Positions 20,130 through 29,870 are shown, counted from the first letter of the stretch. The stretch is DNA of 64,000 bases from Pseudomonas viridiflava (GCF_900585905.1 NZ_UTVH01000016.1:1-64000), one strand, 5' to 3'. Translations and numbers: made by a program. The notes: generated from the sequence alone by a model not told the origin.

Positions 20130-21914
20130 ATGTCAGTCCTCGCTTCATCTTCGCAAGACCGCTGGCTGGATCTGAATGATCTGCTGCGTGATCTGGTGGC
20201 CCAGGGCGTCATCGACCAGAACAGTGCCGAGCAGGCGCTGACCCAGCGCCGTGGCGCCGCCAACCTGCAGATGCACCCGCTGGAGTTCGTCGCTGCGCAA
20301 CAGCTGGACGATCTCAAACGCGCGGGTCGCAAGCTGGACCTGGAAACCCTCACCGCCTGGCTTGCCGAGCAAAGCGGCCAGCCTTATCTGCGCATCGACC
20401 CGCTCAAGATCCAGGTGGCGTCAGTGACGCCGCTGATGTCTTATGCCTTTGCCCAGCGGCACAAGATTCTCGCCGTGGCGGTGGATCGCGACGCCGTGAC
20501 TATCGCCAGCGCGCAGCCTTATGTGCGTGCCTGGGAAGCCGATCTGACCCACGTGCTGAAGCTGCCGATCAAGCGCGTGGTGGCCAACCCCATTGATATC
20601 CAGCGCCTGGCTGTGGAGTTCTATCGGCTGGCAAAATCCGTCAGTGGCGCTGCCGCCACCGATCAGAAGATCAGTGGCATGGGCAACTTCGAGCAGTTGC
20701 TCAAGCTCGGCGCCAGTGATCAGGAGCCCGACGCCAACGACGCCCACATCGTCAACATCGTCGACTGGCTGTTCCAGTACGCCTTTCAGCAGCGCGCCAG
20801 TGATATTCATATCGAGCCGCGCCGCGAACAGGGCACGGTGCGCTTTCGCATCGATGGCGTGCTGCACAACGTCTATCAGTTCCCGCCGCAAGTGACCATG
20901 GCGATCATCAGCCGCCTGAAAAGCCTCGGCCGGATGAACGTCGCCGAGAAACGCAAGCCGCAGGACGGCCGGGTCAAGACCAGTACGCCCCACGGTGGCG
21001 AAGTCGAGCTGCGGCTGTCGACACTGCCCACGGCCTTCGGCGAAAAAATGGTCATGCGGATCTTCGACCCGGAAGTGCTGCTGAAGAATTTCGACCAGTT
21101 GGGCTTTTCCACCGACGACCTGCGCCGCTGGGAGGGCATGACCCGCCAGCCCAACGGCATCATTCTGGTGACCGGGCCTACCGGTTCCGGCAAGACCACG
21201 ACGCTGTATACCACGCTGAAAATGCTCGCCACGTCGGAGGTCAACCTGTGCACCATCGAAGACCCGATCGAGATGGTCGAACCTGCGTTCAATCAGATGC
21301 AGGTTCAGCACAACATTGACCTGTCCTTTGCCAGCGGCGTGCGCGCCCTGATGCGGCAAGACCCGGACATCATCATGATTGGCGAGATTCGCGATCTGGA
21401 AACCGCAGAAATGGCGATCCAGGCAGCACTGACCGGTCACCTTGTACTGTCGACGCTGCACACCAACGACGCGCCTAGCGCCATCAGCCGGATGCTTGAG
21501 CTGGGTGTGCCGCATTACCTGCTCAAGGCCACGATCCTCGGGGTCATGGCGCAGCGTCTGGTGCGTACCCTGTGCCCGCACTGCAAAGCGCCGATCACCC
21601 TCGACGAGCGCGACTGGCAGAGCCTGACCCGGCCCTGGCAGGCGCCCGTGCCGTCCGGCGCACACCAGGCGGTGGGCTGCGTCGAATGTCGCGACACCGG
21701 CTATCGCGGCCGCGCCGGGGTGTACGAAATCATGTTGATGTCCGACGGCGTGCGAGCGTTGATCAGCGCTGATCTGGACCTTACGGCGATGCGCCGCCAG
21801 GCTTTCAAGGAAGGCATGCGCAGCTTGCGGCTGTCTGCGGCGCAGAAGGTCTCGGCCGGGCTGACCACACTCGAGGAGGTGCTGCGCGTGACGCCGCAGA
21901 GCGAGCAGCGTTAG
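20130..21914 (+). CDS. GspE/PulE/PilB-type secretion ATPase, orphan
   Basis: A 594-residue hexameric ATPase of the type II secretion / type IV pilus family. An N-terminal MshEN-like domain (residues about 10-165) precedes the catalytic core: Walker A GPTGSGKTTT (349-358), Asp box CTIEDPIE (374-381), Walker B DPDIIMIGEIRD (411-422), His box, and a C-terminal tetracysteine zinc site (CPHCK and CVEC). AAGGAA precedes the ATG. No other secretion or pilus gene is nearby, so its partner machine is encoded elsewhere or it has a separate role. Confidence 0.9.
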   Translation: MSVLASSSQDRWLDLNDLLRDLVAQGVIDQNSAEQALTQRRGAANLQMHPLEFVAAQQLDDLKRAGRKLDLETLTAWLAEQSGQPYLRIDPLKIQVASVTPLMSYAFAQRHKILAVAVDRDAVTIASAQPYVRAWEADLTHVLKLPIKRVVANPIDIQRLAVEFYRLAKSVSGAAATDQKISGMGNFEQLLKLGASDQEPDANDAHIVNIVDWLFQYAFQQRASDIHIEPRREQGTVRFRIDGVLHNVYQFPPQVTMAIISRLKSLGRMNVAEKRKPQDGRVKTSTPHGGEVELRLSTLPTAFGEKMVMRIFDPEVLLKNFDQLGFSTDDLRRWEGMTRQPNGIILVTGPTGSGKTTTLYTTLKMLATSEVNLCTIEDPIEMVEPAFNQMQVQHNIDLSFASGVRALMRQDPDIIMIGEIRDLETAEMAIQAALTGHLVLSTLHTNDAPSAISRMLELGVPHYLLKATILGVMAQRLVRTLCPHCKAPITLDERDWQSLTRPWQAPVPSGAHQAVGCVECRDTGYRGRAGVYEIMLMSDGVRALISADLDLTAMRRQAFKEGMRSLRLSAAQKVSAGLTTLEEVLRVTPQSEQR

Positions 21915-22077
21915 CAGGCGTCGCCCGGGATCGCTGCGATGCAGCCACCGTTTTGACGCAGAGATGCAGAGCGGTGAGGATCACATCTTGAACAAATACT
22001 CCTGTAAATCCGTCACCCGTTTTGCTCTGTTTCTGACTAAATAGGACCCACAAACAATCGCAAAACAGGGATAAGTC

Positions 22078-22995
22078 ATGCAACTGGGAAGTGTGGTTCT
22101 GTTGTTCGTAGCGCTGGCGATCGTCATCGTATTCATGGGTTTCAAGGTTGTGCCTCAAGGCTATCAATGGACGGTCGAGCGTTTCGGCCGTTACACCAAC
22201 ACCCTTAAACCGGGCTTGAACATCATCGTGCCGGTGATGGACCGAGTCGGTCGCAAGATCAATGTCATGGAAAGCGTGCTCGACATTCCGCCTCAGGAAG
22301 TCATCACGGCCGACAACGCGACGGTGCAGATTGATGCCGTCTGTTTCTTCCAGGTCGTCAATACGGCGCAGGCGGCGTACGAGGTCAACAACCTCGAGCA
22401 TGCCATTCGCAATCTGCTGCAAACCAACATACGCACCGTGCTCGGCTCGATGGAGCTGGACGCGATGCTCAGCCAGCGGGACGGCATCAACGAGCGCCTG
22501 CTGCGTACCGTGGATGAAGCGACGGCGCCCTGGGGCATCAAAATCACGCGCATCGAAATCAAGGACATCAGCCCGCCAGACGATCTGATGGCTGCGATGT
22601 CTGGCCAGATGAAAGCAGAACGTATCAAGCGTGCACAGATACTTGAGGCCGAGGGGCTACGTGCGTCGGCTATCCTCACTGCTGAAGGTAAAAAGCAGGC
22701 TCAGATACTTGAGGCCGAAGGCGGCAGGCAGGCTGCGTTTCTTGAGTCTGAAGCGCGGGAGCGACAAGCTGAAGCTGAAGCCCGTGCAACCCAGGTAGTG
22801 TCCGAGGCGATTGCCACAGGCAATGTGCAGGCCGTGAACTATTTCGTCGCGCAAAAATACATTGATGCACTGGGCAAGCTGGCTTCGGCCGATAACAGCA
22901 AGGTCATCCTGATGCCCCTGGAGGCCACTCAGGTGATTGGTGCAGTGGGAGGTATTGGCGAAATCGTCAAGGCAACGTTCGGTAACAAGAGCTGA
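22078..22995 (+). CDS. SPFH/Band 7 (stomatin-like, QmcA) membrane protein
   Basis: A 305-residue protein with an N-terminal membrane segment (LGSVVLLFVALAIVIVFM), an SPFH domain (VVPQGYQWTVERFGRY to about residue 190) and a C-terminal coiled coil with two near-copies of AQILEAEG. It is like E. coli QmcA: it forms membrane scaffolds and is linked to FtsH/HflKC-type quality control. An NfeD-family gene follows by 13 bp, the usual partner. Confidence 0.9.
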   Translation: MQLGSVVLLFVALAIVIVFMGFKVVPQGYQWTVERFGRYTNTLKPGLNIIVPVMDRVGRKINVMESVLDIPPQEVITADNATVQIDAVCFFQVVNTAQAAYEVNNLEHAIRNLLQTNIRTVLGSMELDAMLSQRDGINERLLRTVDEATAPWGIKITRIEIKDISPPDDLMAAMSGQMKAERIKRAQILEAEGLRASAILTAEGKKQAQILEAEGGRQAAFLESEARERQAEAEARATQVVSEAIATGNVQAVNYFVAQKYIDALGKLASADNSKVILMPLEATQVIGAVGGIGEIVKATFGNKS

Positions 22996-23008
22996 GGGGC
23001 GAGGCGTG

Positions 23009-23452
23009 ATGGAGTACCTGCAAAACCTTTCGTACTGGGATTGGCTTGGGCTGGGCACTTTATTGCTGATTCTCGAAGTGTTTGGCGCAGGAGGCTACCT
23101 GCTCTGGATGGGGGTGGCTGCGGCAACCGTCGGCGTATTGACGTTCGTTATCCCGGGTCTGCTCTGGACCCTGCAGTTTCTGTTGTTTGCGCTCCTGTCA
23201 GTATTCACTGCGGTGTACTGGTGGTGGCGCCAAAGGATGGTCAAGCGGCCTTCTGACCAGCCAGGGCTGAACGTGCGGGGTTCGGAACTCATCGGCAGGG
23301 TATTCGTTGTTCACGATGCCATCGTGGAAGGGCGAGGGAAAATCAAGGTTGCCGACGGTGTCTGGCTGGCGGCGGGCCCGGATACGCCGGCAGGCAGCCA
23401 GGTGAAGGTAGTAGGTCAGGACGGCACTGTCTTGCGTGTCGAGGCGCTATGA
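23009..23452 (+). CDS. NfeD family protein (YbbJ-like)
   Basis: A 147-residue membrane protein with two or three hydrophobic helices (residues about 12-75) followed by a small OB-fold domain (GSELIGRVFVVHDAIVEGRGKIKV). This is the short NfeD class that pairs with SPFH proteins; the SPFH gene ends 13 bp upstream. Start at 23009 because the longer frame reads through the SPFH 3' end; a GTG at 23006 is possible. Confidence 0.87.
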   Translation: MEYLQNLSYWDWLGLGTLLLILEVFGAGGYLLWMGVAAATVGVLTFVIPGLLWTLQFLLFALLSVFTAVYWWWRQRMVKRPSDQPGLNVRGSELIGRVFVVHDAIVEGRGKIKVADGVWLAAGPDTPAGSQVKVVGQDGTVLRVEAL

Positions 23453-23584
23453 CAGTCACTCAAGAGGCGATCCGGGGCCGGGCTTTGCATGGGTGTCGGC
23501 AAAGGTACTCAGGCCCGGAACGGAACTACCACCCCGGTTCAGTCATCAAACGGGTTCAGAACAACCATAGTTGGAGTTACCCTC

Positions 23585-23908
23585 ATGCGCCTCAAGTTCG
23601 CTGTCGCCACGTTTGCCCTGCTTTCTCTCCCGGTCGGTTCGGCAATGGCCGACGCGGGGTTCTGGCGTGATGTCATTTCTTCGGGCGCAACCACTGGCTC
23701 GACGTACCTGACCTTCAAGGATCACAAGCTGATCGTTGCCGCTCAAGACGATGCGGGCAGCTACGTTGCCAGCAACGGCGGCATCCGTGGTCCTTTTCTG
23801 GAAGCTGCCATCCAGCAGGTTCGCAGTGAAAACCCGGGCTTGAACGCTTCGGACATGGACTTGGCAAACGCCATCCTGGCGAAAAACCTGGTCGCCGAAA
23901 ACCAGTAA
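23585..23908 (+). CDS. DUF2388 domain-containing secreted protein
   Basis: A 107-residue protein with a signal peptide (residues 1-22, cut after SAMA) and a compact domain with SGATTGSTYLTFKDHK and NPGLNASDMDLANAIL, typical of the DUF2388 family of small periplasmic pseudomonad proteins. GGAG lies 7 bases before the ATG; the in-frame ATG at 23489 is not supported. Function unknown. Confidence 0.8.
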   Translation: MRLKFAVATFALLSLPVGSAMADAGFWRDVISSGATTGSTYLTFKDHKLIVAAQDDAGSYVASNGGIRGPFLEAAIQQVRSENPGLNASDMDLANAILAKNLVAENQ

Positions 23909-23920
23909 TCGCCGCGCAAA

Positions 23921-23949
23921 AAAAATGCCGCTCAATGAGCGGCATTTTT
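23921..23949. terminator. Bidirectional terminator between DUF2388 gene and gcvH
   Basis: AAAAATGCCGCTC and GAGCGGCATTTTT pair with an AAT loop region; A-run on one side and T-run on the other serve both converging genes. Confidence 0.85.
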
Positions 23950-23965
23950 GTGTGTGCAGCCAGGC

Positions 23966-24349
23966 TTACTCGCCAATGGCAGCCTTGTAGGCAGCGGCAT
24001 CATGCAGTTTGGCAAGATCGCTCTCGGCAGCTGAAGGCTTGAGCTTGAAGATCCAGGCATCGTAAGGGGTGGAGTTCAACAGCTCGGGCTCACCCGCCAG
24101 GGCTTCGTTGACCTCAACCACTTCGCCCGCAACCGGCGAGTAGATGTCGGACGCAGCCTTGACCGACTCGACGACGCCAGCAGCGTCGCCAGCAGCAAAC
24201 ACCTTGCCGATCTCCGGCAGTTCGACGAACACCACGTCACCCAGCGCTTCCTGGGCGTGGTCGGAAATGCCGACGATAATCAGCTCGCCTTCCTTCTTCG
24301 CCCATTCATGGCTTTCGGCGAAACGCAGCTCGGCGGGGATCTTGCTCAT
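23966..24349 (-). CDS. gcvH: Glycine cleavage system H protein
   Basis: Lipoyl carrier of the glycine cleavage complex. 127 residues; the lipoylation site is Lys64 in [21 protein letters not shown] lies upstream of the ATG. gcvT follows 44 bp upstream on the same strand, so the order of transcription is gcvT-gcvH. No gcvP is found in the window. Confidence 0.96.
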   Translation of the reverse strand: MSKIPAELRFAESHEWAKKEGELIIVGISDHAQEALGDVVFVELPEIGKVFAAGDAAGVVESVKAASDIYSPVAGEVVEVNEALAGEPELLNSTPYDAWIFKLKPSAAESDLAKLHDAAAYKAAIGE

Positions 24350-24393
24350 TTAGTCATCCTCAAAGTCGGTCAGCGGTAAGCCCGCCAGGAATT

Positions 24394-25476
24394 TTAGATC
24401 AAGGCTCTGCCATGGCGCACAAACGCAGGCTTGACCACGCGAACCGGGTACCATTTGCCGCGAATTTCGACTTCGGCCCGATCAGCAGTAGCCATTGGCA
24501 CTCGCGCCAAGGCAATCGATTTGCTCAGCGTAGGAGAGAAACTACCACTGGTGATCTCTCCTTCGCCAACTTCTGCGATGCGCACCACCTGATGCGCACG
24601 TAATACGCCACGTTCTTCCAGCACCAGCCCCACCAGTTTCGAAGCGATGCCGCGGGCACGCTCCGCCTCCAGTGCGGCGCGGCCTATGAATTGCCGCTCG
24701 GCAGGCTCCCAGGCAATGGTCCAGGCCATGTTGGAGACCTGCGGTGTGACGTTCTCGTCGATGTCCTGGCCGTACAGGTTCATGCCCGCCTCAAGGCGCA
24801 GCGTATCGCGTGCGCCCAGGCCAACCGGCGAAATGCCAGCCCCGACCAGGTCATTGAAGAAGCCGGGCGCCTGTTTCGAGGGCAAGATGATTTCCAGGCC
24901 GTCTTCGCCGGTGTAGCCGGTGCGGGCGATGAACCAGTCCCGCTCCTGGTGGCCTTCGAAGGGCTTGAGCTGGCGAATAAGGGTAGCGCGCTGGGCGCTG
25001 ACCAGATCGGCAATCCGCGCTCGGGCCTGGGGCCCCTGAACGGCGAGCACCGACATTTCGTCGCGCCTGTCGAGCTGCACATCGAAGTCACCGAGCCGGG
25101 CCCGCATCCAAGCCATGTCCTTGGCGCCGGTGGCGGCATTGACCACCAGCCGATAGCCACTCTCGGTGAGGTAAACGATCATGTCGTCGACCACGCCGCC
25201 GTTGTCGTCGAGCATCGCGCTGTACAGCGCGCGGCCGACGTCTTGCAGGCGGGCGACATCATTGGCCAGCAGGTACTGCAGCCAGAGGGTGGCCTGGCTG
25301 CCGCTGACATCGATGACGTGCATGTGCGAGACATCGAACACACCACAATCGCGGCGCACCTGATGGTGTTCCTCGACCTGCGATCCATAATGCAAGGGCA
25401 TGTCCCAACCACTGAAATCGACCATTTTCGCGCCCAGCGCGAGGTGCAGGTCAAAAAGCGGTGTGCGCTGTCCCAT
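24394..25476 (-). CDS. gcvT: Glycine cleavage system T protein (aminomethyltransferase)
   Basis: Transfers the aminomethyl carbon from H protein to tetrahydrofolate. 360 residues, the usual length, starting MGQRTPLFDLHLALGAKMVD, with a folate-binding region and YTGEDGLEI. The frame stays open far upstream, but the ATG at 25476 has GGAGA 5 bases before it and matches the family N terminus. The 176 bp upstream (25477-25652) show no glycine riboswitch that I can recognise. Confidence 0.95.
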   Translation of the reverse strand: MGQRTPLFDLHLALGAKMVDFSGWDMPLHYGSQVEEHHQVRRDCGVFDVSHMHVIDVSGSQATLWLQYLLANDVARLQDVGRALYSAMLDDNGGVVDDMIVYLTESGYRLVVNAATGAKDMAWMRARLGDFDVQLDRRDEMSVLAVQGPQARARIADLVSAQRATLIRQLKPFEGHQERDWFIARTGYTGEDGLEIILPSKQAPGFFNDLVGAGISPVGLGARDTLRLEAGMNLYGQDIDENVTPQVSNMAWTIAWEPAERQFIGRAALEAERARGIASKLVGLVLEERGVLRAHQVVRIAEVGEGEITSGSFSPTLSKSIALARVPMATADRAEVEIRGKWYPVRVVKPAFVRHGRALI

Positions 25477-25652
25477 GGGTCTCTCCTTCCGGGCGTGGCG
25501 AAGATGCGGACAGGCAGGAGGCTGACACGCCCCGGTGAACTGGGGTGTAACGCTGATCACAACATGTCGAACAGTCTGACAGACCGCACCGATTGCGGCG
25601 CATTGTAGCCGCAAGGGGGTAGACCCGCACCTGGTGCTGATCGTTGCCGATT

Positions 25653-27275
25653 TCAGCGCGAGCGGCGTTGCCGGGCCGAGCGCCTGATCAGGCCGATCAC
25701 CGGCAGCAGCCCGACCAGTACGAGGGTGAGGGCGGGCAGGGCAGCGCGGGCCCATTCGCCCTCGCTGGTCATCTCGAAGATGCGCACTGCCAGGGTGTCC
25801 CAGCCGAACGGGCGCATCAGCAACGTTGCCGGCATTTCCTTGAGCACATCGACAAAAACCAGCAGCGCAGCGCTCAGCGCGCCCGGGATCAGCAGCGGCA
25901 GGTAGACCTTGAAAAACAGCCGCGGCCCGCTGACACCGAGGCTGCGCGCCGCTTCCGGAAGCGAAGGGCGAATGCGTGACAGGCTGTTTTCCAGCGGCCC
26001 GTAGGCCACCGCAATGAAACGCACCAGATACGCCAGCAGCAATGCCGCCAGGCTGCCCAGCAGCAATGGTTTGCCTGCGCCACCCAGCCAGCCGGACAGC
26101 GGAATCACCAGCTCGCGGTCCAGGTAACTGAACGCCAGCATGATCGATACCGCCAGCACCGAGCCGGGCAGGGCGTAGCCGAGATTGGCCAGACCTACGG
26201 CAGAATTGATGCTGCGTGTCGGCGCCAGCCGCCGGGCAAAAGCCAGCACCAGCGCGACGCTGACAGTGATCAGGGCGGCGATGGCGCCCAGGTACAAGGT
26301 GTGCAGAATCAGCCCGAAATAACGCTCGTCGAGATCGAAGCGGCCACGCTGCCAGACCCAGACGATCAGTTGCAGCAGCGGCACGGCAAAGGCGCACAGG
26401 AACACCAGGCAGCACCACAGTGTTGCCGCCGCAGCCTTGATGCCGCGCAACGGATATAGCGCGCCCGCTCGTGGGCGCTCGTTAGTCACCCGGCTCGCGC
26501 CCCGGGCCCGGCGCTCGCCGTACAGCACCAGCATGACCGCCAACAGCAGCAGGCTGGCCAGCTGGGCTGCGCTGGAAAGGCTGAAGAAGCCATACCAGGT
26601 CTTGTAAATGGCGGTGGTGAAGGTATCGAAGTTGAACACGGCAACGGCGCCGAAATCGGCCAGGGTTTCCATCAAGGCCAGCGCGACGCCTGCACCGATT
26701 GCCGGGCGCGCCATGGGCAAGGCCACCCGCCAGAATGCCTGCCACGGTGTCTGGCCCAGCACGCGCGCCGCTTCCATCAGCCCCTTGCCCTGAGCCAGAA
26801 AGGCGGTGCGCGCCAGCAGGTAGACATAGGGATAGAACACCAGCACCAGGACGATGATCACTCCACCGGTTGAGCGCACCCGTGGCAAGCGCAGCCCGGT
26901 GCCGAACCATTCGCGCAGCAGGGTTTGCACCGGGCCGGAAAAATCCAGCAGGCCGACAAAGACAAAGGCCAGTACGTAGGCCGGAATGGCGAAGGGCAGC
27001 ATGAGTGCCCAGTCCAGCCAGCGCCGCCCTGGAAACTCGCACAGGCTGGTCAGCCAGGCCAGGCTGACGCCCAGCAGCGTCACTCCGACACCGACGCCCA
27101 GCACCAGCGTCAGGGTATTGCCCAGCAGGCGTGGCATCTGGGTTTGCCACAGATGCGCCCAGATCTGCGTGTCGATGGTCTGCCACGACAACAGCAGTAC
27201 GCTCAGGGGCAACAGCACCAGAGCGGCAATGGCGAAGACCAGGGGATACCAGCGACGTTGGGCAGGGTGGGCCAA
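25653..27275 (-). CDS. Ferric iron ABC transporter permease (FbpB-like, duplicated)
   Basis: A 540-residue inner-membrane protein with about 12 helices and two copies of the permease coupling motif (EAARVLGQTPWQAFWRVALP in the first half, EAARSLGVSGPRLFFKVYLP in the second). This fused double permease is typical of FbpB/SfuB/HitB Fe3+ importers. The start is a TTG at 27275 with AAGG about 9 bases upstream. The binding-protein gene lies 146 bp upstream with a REP between; no ATPase gene is adjacent. Confidence 0.9.
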   Translation of the reverse strand: MAHPAQRRWYPLVFAIAALVLLPLSVLLLSWQTIDTQIWAHLWQTQMPRLLGNTLTLVLGVGVGVTLLGVSLAWLTSLCEFPGRRWLDWALMLPFAIPAYVLAFVFVGLLDFSGPVQTLLREWFGTGLRLPRVRSTGGVIIVLVLVFYPYVYLLARTAFLAQGKGLMEAARVLGQTPWQAFWRVALPMARPAIGAGVALALMETLADFGAVAVFNFDTFTTAIYKTWYGFFSLSSAAQLASLLLLAVMLVLYGERRARGASRVTNERPRAGALYPLRGIKAAAATLWCCLVFLCAFAVPLLQLIVWVWQRGRFDLDERYFGLILHTLYLGAIAALITVSVALVLAFARRLAPTRSINSAVGLANLGYALPGSVLAVSIMLAFSYLDRELVIPLSGWLGGAGKPLLLGSLAALLLAYLVRFIAVAYGPLENSLSRIRPSLPEAARSLGVSGPRLFFKVYLPLLIPGALSAALLVFVDVLKEMPATLLMRPFGWDTLAVRIFEMTSEGEWARAALPALTLVLVGLLPVIGLIRRSARQRRSR

Positions 27276-27311
27276 GAGGTGGACCTTAGAGGCATGGTTA
27301 TGACACGGGTC

Positions 27312-27400
27312 TGTAGGAGCGCGCTTGCCCGCGATAGCTGTCTTTCCGCCGAAAACTCATCGGTTGAAAAAACGCTGTCGCGGGCACGCGCGCTCCTGCA
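27312..27400. repeat. REP doublet, family B (GTAGGAGCGCGCTTGCCCGCGA type)
   Basis: TGTAGGAGCGCGCTTGCCCG and the inverse CGGGCACGCGCGCTCCTGCA, separated by about 50 bp. It lies between the iron-binding-protein gene and the permease gene and could stabilise the upstream mRNA segment. Confidence 0.85.
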
Positions 27401-27421
27401 TCGGCAGACGTCAGGCTACGA

Positions 27422-28423
27422 TCAATTCCAGCCCGCGCGGTCCATCATGCGAATCGCTTCGGCCTGACGCTTGCCCGCCACTTCAACCGGGAGCGTATCA
27501 GCCTTGAATGCGCCCCAGCTGGCGACTTCTGCCGAAGGTGGCACGTTCGGGTTGGCGGGAAACTCCTGATTGATGCCGGCGAACATGGCTTGCGCTTCCG
27601 GCCCGGTCATCCATTCGACCATGGCCTTGGCTGCCTCCGGATGCGGCGCATGGCGGGTCAGGCCGATACCCGACAGATTCACATGTACACCGCGGTCCGC
27701 CTGATTGGGCCAAAACAGTTTTACTGCCAGATCAGGGTTCTGCTTGTGCAGGCGCCCGTAATAGTACGTGTTGACGATGCCCACATCGCATTGCCCGGCA
27801 TTGATCGCCTCCAGCACCGCGATGTCATCGGAGAACACATCGGTGGACAGGTTATTGACCCAGCCCTTGAGGATTTTTTCCGACGCGTCGGCCCCGTGTG
27901 TCTCGATCAGGGTGGCGGTGAGGGACTGGTTATAGACCTTCTTGGCAGTGCGCAGGCACAGGCGGCCTTCCCAGTTCTTGTCAGCCAGGGCCTCATAGGT
28001 GGAGAGTTCGCCGGGTTTGACCCGCTCAGTGGAGTAGGCGATGGTCCGCGCGCGCAGGCTCAAACCAGTCCAGCTATGGGTGGAGGAGCGATATTGCGCA
28101 GGGATATTGGCGTCGATCACCGGCGAGGTGAACGGCTGCAGAATGCCCATCTGCTCGGCCTGCCACAGGTTACCCGCATCAACGGTCAGCAGCAGATCAG
28201 CCATGGCATTCTCGCCTTCAGCCTTGATGCGCTGCATCAGCGGTGCTTCCTTGTCGGTGATGAACTTGACCTTCACCCCGGTCTTGGCGGTGTAGGCGTC
28301 GAACACCGGCTTGATCAGCTCATCGATCCGCGAGGAGTACACCACGACCTCGTCGGCGCCGTGGGCCGTCGTGCCCAGTAACGCCAGAGTCAGAGCAGCC
28401 AGAAGACGCTTGCTTGCCTGCAT
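27422..28423 (-). CDS. Ferric iron ABC transporter substrate-binding protein (FbpA-like)
   Basis: A 333-residue periplasmic protein. Signal peptide at residues 1-22 (cut after AHG/A), then [19 protein letters not shown], typical of the FbpA/HitA/AfuA class. The tyrosine pair used for ferric iron is probably in NTYYYGRLH. First gene of the transcript; the permease gene follows. A candidate Fur site lies 34 bp upstream. Start at 28423 because MQASKRLL begins a good signal peptide; an ATG at 28444 is in frame. Confidence 0.9.
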   Translation of the reverse strand: MQASKRLLAALTLALLGTTAHGADEVVVYSSRIDELIKPVFDAYTAKTGVKVKFITDKEAPLMQRIKAEGENAMADLLLTVDAGNLWQAEQMGILQPFTSPVIDANIPAQYRSSTHSWTGLSLRARTIAYSTERVKPGELSTYEALADKNWEGRLCLRTAKKVYNQSLTATLIETHGADASEKILKGWVNNLSTDVFSDDIAVLEAINAGQCDVGIVNTYYYGRLHKQNPDLAVKLFWPNQADRGVHVNLSGIGLTRHAPHPEAAKAMVEWMTGPEAQAMFAGINQEFPANPNVPPSAEVASWGAFKADTLPVEVAGKRQAEAIRMMDRAGWN

Positions 28424-28456
28424 GGGAGGGTCTCGAGTTGGCAAAATGAGGCGAAA

Positions 28457-28480
28457 TGATAGTGAATCCCATTTGCTATC
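28457..28480 (-). promoter_or_regulatory. Candidate Fur operator upstream of fbpA-like gene
   Basis: On the + strand TGATAGTGAATCCCA matches the 7-1-7 Fur consensus at 10 of 14 positions, and GATAGTGAAT / ATTTGCTATC form an imperfect palindrome (8 of 10) around CCC. The match is weaker than the box at 8711, so the call rests partly on context. Confidence 0.45.
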
Positions 28481-28597
28481 TCAATCGAAGACCGTGTGCA
28501 GCGGTTACCGGATGTTGCAGCACAGGGGATCAGCCCCACCAGGCCAATCCCACGAGGTCCGACGAATTTTTCTGCCCGCCACCGAGCCGCGTCAGGG

Positions 28598-29818
28598 TCA
28601 AACCCTTGCCAGCGCCGGCAAATCCCCGCTCAGCCCCAGCGCCTGGCGCACAAAGATCGCCTTTGCCTCCGGCATCCCGTTGACCAGCTTCAGCCCGGTG
28701 TTGCGTAACCATCGCAGTGGCAGCTGATCGGCCTGAAACAGGCGCTCGAACCCTTCCATGGCCGCCATCAGCGCCAGATTGTGGGGCATGCGACGACGCT
28801 CGAAACGCGCCAGCACGCGTATATCGGCCAGTCGCTCGCCCCGGGCATGGGCGTGCAGAAGTACTTCGGCCAACACCGCTGCATCGAGCAGACCCAGATT
28901 GGCACCTTGCCCGGCCAGCGGGTGAATGGTGTGCGCGGCATCGCCAATCAACGCCAGGCCCGGCGCGACATAGCGCTTGGCGTGACGCTGGCGCAGCGGC
29001 ACACAGTGGCGCGGATCAGTGGCCAGCACCTGGCCAAGACGGCCTTCGAAGGCACGCTCCAGTTCGCGGCAGAAGGCGTCGTCATCAAGCGCCGTCAGCC
29101 GCTCGGCCTCCTGCGGTGTGACTGACCAGACAATCGAGCACCAGTGCTCGCCTTCGCGGTGCAACGGCAAGAACGCCAGCGGGCCATGATCAGTAAACCG
29201 TTGCCAGGCGGTTTTGCGATGGGACTCGGCGGTTCTGACGCTGGTGACGATGGCGTGGTGCTGGTAATCCCATTCGCGGGTTTCGGTCCCGGTCAGGCGA
29301 CGCACTGCAGAATTGGCGCCATCGGCAGCGATGACCAGCGGCGCGCGCACCTGACGGCCATCGGCCAGGGTCAGCAGCCAGTCATCAGCGGAATGACGCA
29401 TCTGCTCTACGCGCGCATCGGCGAGCAGGCCGATATCGCCTGCATGCAGGCGCTCAAGCAGGGCATCCTGGATGACCCGGTTTTCGACGATATGGCCGAG
29501 GACTTCGGCATGCACGCTGGCAGCAGAAAAGTGGATCTGGCCTGTGCCGCTGCCGTCCCACACCTGCATCTCGCCATATGGGCTGGTGCGGCGCGCGGCG
29601 ACCCCCGGCCAGGCGCCGAGGCGTTCGAGAATGCGCTGGCTGGCGGCGGAGAGGGCGCTGACCCGCGGGTCGAAAATGCTCTGAGGGTCAAACGGCTTCA
29701 CACTCAGCGGGCTGCCATCGACGACGACGATGTTCAAGCCGCTGTCCTGAAGGGCCAGAGCAAGGGCGCTGCCGACCATTCCGGCGCCGACAATCAGCAG
29801 ATCTGCGCGAATTTCCAT
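28598..29818 (-). CDS. FAD-dependent ubiquinone biosynthesis hydroxylase (UbiI/VisC-like)
   Basis: A 406-residue flavoprotein monooxygenase. The N-terminal FAD site is LLIVGAGMVGSALALAL, the DG motif is VIAADGANSAVRRLTG and the GD motif is LALIGDAAHTIHPLAGQG. It belongs to the UbiH/UbiF/UbiI family that hydroxylates the ubiquinone ring. It lies 52 bp from ubiH in the same direction, in the operon ygfB-pepP-ubiH-this gene. Which ring position it modifies cannot be read from sequence. Confidence 0.9.
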   Translation of the reverse strand: MEIRADLLIVGAGMVGSALALALQDSGLNIVVVDGSPLSVKPFDPQSIFDPRVSALSAASQRILERLGAWPGVAARRTSPYGEMQVWDGSGTGQIHFSAASVHAEVLGHIVENRVIQDALLERLHAGDIGLLADARVEQMRHSADDWLLTLADGRQVRAPLVIAADGANSAVRRLTGTETREWDYQHHAIVTSVRTAESHRKTAWQRFTDHGPLAFLPLHREGEHWCSIVWSVTPQEAERLTALDDDAFCRELERAFEGRLGQVLATDPRHCVPLRQRHAKRYVAPGLALIGDAAHTIHPLAGQGANLGLLDAAVLAEVLLHAHARGERLADIRVLARFERRRMPHNLALMAAMEGFERLFQADQLPLRWLRNTGLKLVNGMPEAKAIFVRQALGLSGDLPALARV

Positions 29819-29870
29819 GCTTCGAATGATTCCCGCTTGCGGCCTGAGCCTGTGGATAAGAAAGACTGCA

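Noticed and set aside
25477..25652. Glycine riboswitch upstream of gcvT
   Set aside because: I looked for paired glycine-aptamer features on the minus strand and saw none.
25477..26418. Long open frame running from gcvT to 26418
   Set aside because: The upstream half lies antisense-frame to the iron permease gene; gcvT has its own ribosome site and family N terminus at 25476.
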